From: Gammaproteobacteria bacterium
Lineage (GTDB): Bacteria > Pseudomonadota > Gammaproteobacteria > Thiohalomonadales > Thiohalomonadaceae
DNA: 7,233 nucleotides
Direction of reading: 5' to 3'
Assembly: GCA_026193675.1 (NCBI GenBank)
Contig: JAPHSO010000246.1
Span: 1-7,233 of the forward strand
Each line of letters begins with the position of its first letter. Position 1 is the stretch's first letter. This document shows, one piece after another, positions 4,652-7,233 of the stretch. The position numbers and the translations under genes were made by a program. The notes below the pieces were generated by a model, which saw only the letters and a list, made by a program, of their open reading frames with translations, was not told the origin of the DNA and searched no databases.

Positions 4652-5050
4652 TTATTGTCGAAGTGAGTCGACCATTCCCGGTTCCATATCGATACCGGCA
4701 GGCCAGTTGGGATTGAGAGAGATACCGTGGCCGCTGCCAATTCTCTCTAAAATCCATGTCATTTCAGCCAGCAGTCCACCACCATAGCCGGGATAGTCAC
4801 GCACAAACTCTTTGGCACGCTCAGGGCTGGTAAACAGGATGATGATCTCTGTTCCGCTTTCATCGGTTAGTGAGAGCGGCGTGGCGGCCTGACTATTCTG
4901 GATACCGCCCATGTTCTCTTTTTCAAGGATGGGCATAAAGAGCTCGGCCTGTAGTAGCTCCTGCATAAACTGTTCACCATCCATCTCTCCAGACTGAGCG
5001 GCTAGCAGTTTTTCTTCAATTGGGTTTTGTGGATCAAAGTGGTCAAACAT
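4652..5050 (-). CDS. SseB-domain protein (single-domain)
   Basis: A 132-residue soluble protein matching the N-terminal SseB domain. 'EQFMQELLQAELFMPI' (26-41) fits the 'L...AELFVPV' opening of the family. 'EIIILFTSPERAKEFV' (68-83) fits the strand followed by F-TSPER. 'GHGISLNPNWPAGIDMEPGMVDSLR' (107-131) fits the closing 'G(L)x(L/I)NPG...LGxEL' motif. E. coli SseB (enhanced serine sensitivity) is about twice as long and has a second domain, which is absent here. The molecular role of the family is poorly defined. Downstream by 30 bases is the H1-like membrane protein, so the two are probably co-transcribed from the promoter at 5104-5132. No good ribosome binding site is visible before the ATG; the upstream bases are AT-rich. 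Confidence 0.85.
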   Translation of the reverse strand: MFDHFDPQNPIEEKLLAAQSGEMDGEQFMQELLQAELFMPILEKENMGGIQNSQAATPLSLTDESGTEIIILFTSPERAKEFVRDYPGYGGGLLAEMTWILERIGSGHGISLNPNWPAGIDMEPGMVDSLRQ

Positions 5051-5103
5051 CAGAATTAGAATTCGCTATAGGTATTTTAGTATTTAGTAATATTTAACGA
5101 TCG

Positions 5104-5132
5104 ATATTGAGCGAAAAGTATTTACAGGTCAA
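5104..5132 (-). promoter_or_regulatory. Sigma-70-type promoter for the SseB / H1-like operon
   Basis: On the minus strand TTGACC (plus 5127-5132) and CAATAT (plus 5104-5109) are separated by exactly 17 bases. This is the best matched -35/-10 pair in the window. Transcription would start near 5097, leaving an AT-rich leader of about 47 bases before the ATG at 5050. Confidence 0.6.
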
Positions 5133-5227
5133 GTTACCTCCCTGGGACGGTGAGATCCAGTTTCAGGGAAAAATCACCACTTTCTTGAATGGTCATAAGG
5201 AAGATATAAGTATATGTAGATATTCTC

Positions 5228-5250
5228 TTTTCAGGTACAATGGCCGGCTA
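5228..5250 (+). promoter_or_regulatory. typA promoter core; copy 2 of the 23-base element
   Basis: TTTTCAGG, a -10 box TACAAT (5236-5241) and GGCCGGCTA match the block at 81-103 at 22 of 23 positions. The -35 is weak (TATGTA at 5213-5218, 17-base spacer). Transcription would start around 5247-5249 and leave a leader of roughly 57 bases holding a small hairpin (5260-5285). Confidence 0.6.
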
Positions 5251-5259
5251 TTTTTCAAG

Positions 5260-5285
5260 TGCCCAGTACTATTTTGAGTTGGGCA
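5260..5285 (+). promoter_or_regulatory. Small hairpin in the typA 5' leader
   Basis: TGCCCA (5260-5265) pairs with TGGGCA (5280-5285), extendable by two G-U wobble pairs, around an AU-rich loop. It ends 19 bases before the GTG start, just upstream of the weak GAGA (5292-5295). It could influence translation initiation or stabilise the leader; no known riboswitch is recognised. Confidence 0.35.
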
Positions 5286-5304
5286 ACCACCGAGACCCCA
5301 TATT

Positions 5305-7119
5305 GTGAATGAGAATCTGCGTAATATCGCCATCATCGCCCACGTTGACCATGGTAAAACCACCCTGGTTGATGAGCTGCTGAAACAGTCCGATACTCTT
5401 GATGATCGCGCCCAGCTCGAAGAGCGTGCGATGGATTCGAACGAGATCGAGAAAGAGCGTGGCATTACTATTCTGGCCAAGAATACGGCGATTAAGTGGG
5501 GCGACTACCGTATCAACATTGTTGACACACCGGGACACGCCGATTTCGGTGGTGAGGTTGAGCGGGTACTCTCAATGGTGGATTCGGTTTTGCTGCTGGT
5601 TGATGCGCAGGAAGGCCCAATGCCTCAGACCCGTTTTGTAACCGAGAAGGCGCTGGCACGTGGCCTGCACCCTATTGTGGTTATCAACAAAATCGACAAG
5701 CCTGGTTCACGTCCTGATTGGGTGCTTGATCAGACCTTCGAGCTTTTCGATCACCTTGGCGCTACCGATGAGCAGCTCGATTTCCCTGTGATGTATGCCT
5801 CGGGTATCAATGGCTTTGCCTCTGAGGATCAAGATGCAACCAGTGGCGACATGATTCCACTGCTGCAAACTATCGTTGATCGTGTTCATGCTCCACAGGT
5901 TGAAATTGAAGATCCACTTCAGATTCAGGTGAGTCAGCTCGACTACAACAGCTACGTGGGTGTTATCGGTATCGGCCGTATTGCCCGTGGCTCTGTTAAA
6001 ACCAACACCAAGGTCACCATCGTCGATACTGACGGCAAGCGTCGTAATGGACGTATTATGCAGGTGCTCGGCTTTATGGGACTGGAGCGTGTTGAGGTTG
6101 ATGAGGCGCATGCTGGTGACATCATCTGCTTTACCGGTATTGAAGATCTTCGTATCTCAGATACGCTTTGTGATCCAGATGCCGTTGAGGCGCTTGCGCC
6201 ACTCTCAGTTGATGAGCCGACTGTAAGTATGACCTTCCAGGTCAACAACTCACCTTTCTGTGGTAAAGATGGCAAGTTTGTCACCTCACGTCAGATTAGA
6301 GAGCGTCTTGATCGTGAACTTCTCCACAATGTGGCACTACGCGTTGAGGAGGGGGAAGACCCTGATAAATTCCGTGTATCTGGTCGAGGAGAGTTGCACC
6401 TCGCGATCCTCATCGAAAATATGCGCCGTGAAGGTTTCGAAATGGGCGTTTCGCGTCCTGAAGTTATTATCCACACCCTGGAGGATGGCTCGAAAGAAGA
6501 GCCCTATGAGCAGGTGACTGTTGATGTTGAAGAGGAGCATCAGGGTGGGGTCATGGAAAAGCTCGGTCAACGAGGTGGCGATCTCAAGGATATGGCGCCA
6601 GATGGTAAGGGTCGTGTACGTCTCGACTACATCCTGCCTAGCCGAGGTCTCATCGGTTTTAGAACAGAATTCCTCACTGCAACGCGTGGTTCAGGATTGA
6701 TTTATAGCGTTTTTGATCACTACGGTCCGATGAAAAAGGGTGAGTACGGCATCCGGATGAACGGCGTAATGATTGCTAACGCTACAGGTAAGGCGTTGAC
6801 TAACTCTATCTTCAATCTTCAGGAGCGTGGCCGCATGTTTATCGGTCATGGTGCCGAGGTTTATGAGGGGATGATTATCGGTCTGCATTCACGTAGCAAC
6901 GATCTGGTGGTCAATGCGCTTAAGGGCAAGCAGCTGACCAATGTTCGTGCCTCAGGTACTGATGAGGCTCAGGTGCTTACACCACCTGTGATCCATACGC
7001 TGGAGCAGGCGCTGGAATTTATCGATGATGATGAGCTGGTTGAGGTGACTCCTAACCATATTCGCCTGCGTAAGAAGTTGCTGGGTGAGAATGATCGTAA
7101 GCGCGCCTCGCGCAGTTAG
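5305..7119 (+). CDS. typA: Translational GTPase TypA/BipA
   Basis: A 604-residue full-length protein; the family is usually about 605. TypA/BipA is an EF-G-like GTPase that binds the 70S ribosome, assists 50S assembly at low temperature and supports stress and virulence responses. The GTPase domain has all G motifs: G1 AHVDHGKT (12-19), G2 RGITI (52-56), G3 DTPGH (74-78), G4 NKID (128-131) and G5-like ASG (165-167). A beta-barrel domain II (about 205-295) follows. EF-G-like domain III (about 304-390, with SGRGELHLAIL at 359-369) and domain V (about 397-480, with SRGLIGFRTEFLTATRG at 446-462) come next. The BipA-specific C-terminal domain (about 485-604) contains GRMFIGHGAEVYEGMIIG, NALKGKQLTNVRASG and the basic end. 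The start is GTG with only a weak GAGA (5292-5295), but the N-terminus NENLRNIAIIAHVDHGKTT aligns exactly with known family N-termini. It lies divergent to the SseB-domain gene with its own promoter. Confidence 0.98.
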   Translation: MNENLRNIAIIAHVDHGKTTLVDELLKQSDTLDDRAQLEERAMDSNEIEKERGITILAKNTAIKWGDYRINIVDTPGHADFGGEVERVLSMVDSVLLLVDAQEGPMPQTRFVTEKALARGLHPIVVINKIDKPGSRPDWVLDQTFELFDHLGATDEQLDFPVMYASGINGFASEDQDATSGDMIPLLQTIVDRVHAPQVEIEDPLQIQVSQLDYNSYVGVIGIGRIARGSVKTNTKVTIVDTDGKRRNGRIMQVLGFMGLERVEVDEAHAGDIICFTGIEDLRISDTLCDPDAVEALAPLSVDEPTVSMTFQVNNSPFCGKDGKFVTSRQIRERLDRELLHNVALRVEEGEDPDKFRVSGRGELHLAILIENMRREGFEMGVSRPEVIIHTLEDGSKEEPYEQVTVDVEEEHQGGVMEKLGQRGGDLKDMAPDGKGRVRLDYILPSRGLIGFRTEFLTATRGSGLIYSVFDHYGPMKKGEYGIRMNGVMIANATGKALTNSIFNLQERGRMFIGHGAEVYEGMIIGLHSRSNDLVVNALKGKQLTNVRASGTDEAQVLTPPVIHTLEQALEFIDDDELVEVTPNHIRLRKKLLGENDRKRASRS

Positions 7120-7132
7120 CCTGTTTCAGGGG

Positions 7133-7151
7133 GCCGGACGCAACGTCTGGC
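7133..7151 (+). other. Hairpin shortly after typA
   Basis: GCCGGACG (7133-7140) pairs with CGTCTGGC (7144-7151) through eight pairs including one G-U, with a 3-base loop CAA. The following bases (TCTAGGGGTTTAT) are not a convincing U-tract, so this may stabilise the 3' end or assist the next hairpin. Confidence 0.45.
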
Positions 7152-7170
7152 TCTAGGGGTTTATACCAAT

Positions 7171-7200
7171 ATCCTGAGTGGAATACTCGGGATTGATTTT
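7171..7200 (+). terminator. Probable typA terminator
   Basis: ATCCTGAGT (7171-7179) pairs with ACTCGGGAT (7185-7193), nine pairs with one G-U, around the loop GGAAT. It is followed by TGATTTTCCTTT. The T-rich tail is interrupted, so termination is probable rather than certain. Confidence 0.55.
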
Positions 7201-7233
7201 CCTTTCAGTAATGGTTTAATGAGACTGAGTCTC

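Noticed and set aside
7221..7233. GAGACT-G-AGTCTC inverted repeat at the right edge
   Set aside because: It is cut by the window end and has only six pairs with a one-base centre, so its context cannot be judged.

Overview
The window looks like ordinary chromosome of a gammaproteobacterium of moderate GC content. This rests on the TypA/BipA and TrmO sequences, which closely follow the enterobacterial family patterns, and on an SseB-domain protein and a YkgJ-type cysteine-cluster protein. No mobile element, rRNA, tRNA, CRISPR array or phage gene is visible. I cannot name the genus. Four of the eight genes use non-ATG starts (TTG for trmO; GTG for the two small genes and for typA).

Layout, left to right. 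Positions 1-135 are a promoter and leader region for a plus-strand cysteine-cluster (YkgJ-family) protein (136-1026). It is followed by a strong intrinsic terminator (1069-1100) and, only 21 bases later, the tRNA-modification methyltransferase gene trmO (1122-1856). Convergent to trmO is a minus-strand gene (1880-2410) for a small RNA-binding protein with two predicted membrane helices followed by one RRM domain. A 193-base divergent region separates it from a plus-strand pair of small genes: an unrecognised 107-residue protein (2604-2927) and a 120-residue protein with the shape of a response-regulator receiver domain but without its catalytic residues (2946-3308). A hairpin (3338-3363) lies between this pair and a convergent minus-strand operon. 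That operon is an SseB-domain protein (5050-4652) followed by a 416-residue membrane protein with a histone H1-like Lys/Ala repeat tail (4621-3371). A divergent regulatory region (5051-5304) then leads to typA/bipA (5305-7119), followed by two hairpins (7133-7193).

How the parts relate. trmO, typA and the RRM gene all concern RNA or translation. Apart from that, the genes look like neighbouring small transcription units rather than one pathway. The most unusual products are two membrane-tethered nucleic-acid-binding-type proteins: the RRM protein and the H1-like protein. The second has a basic repeat tail predicted in the cytoplasm, one membrane helix, an acidic Ser/Thr/Ala stretch and a Tyr/Pro-rich C-terminus predicted outside. 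The other striking feature is a 23-base element (81-103 and 5228-5250, 22 of 23 identical) carrying a -10 box followed by GGCCGGC upstream of both the cysteine-cluster gene and typA. It suggests the two share promoter architecture with a GC-rich discriminator.
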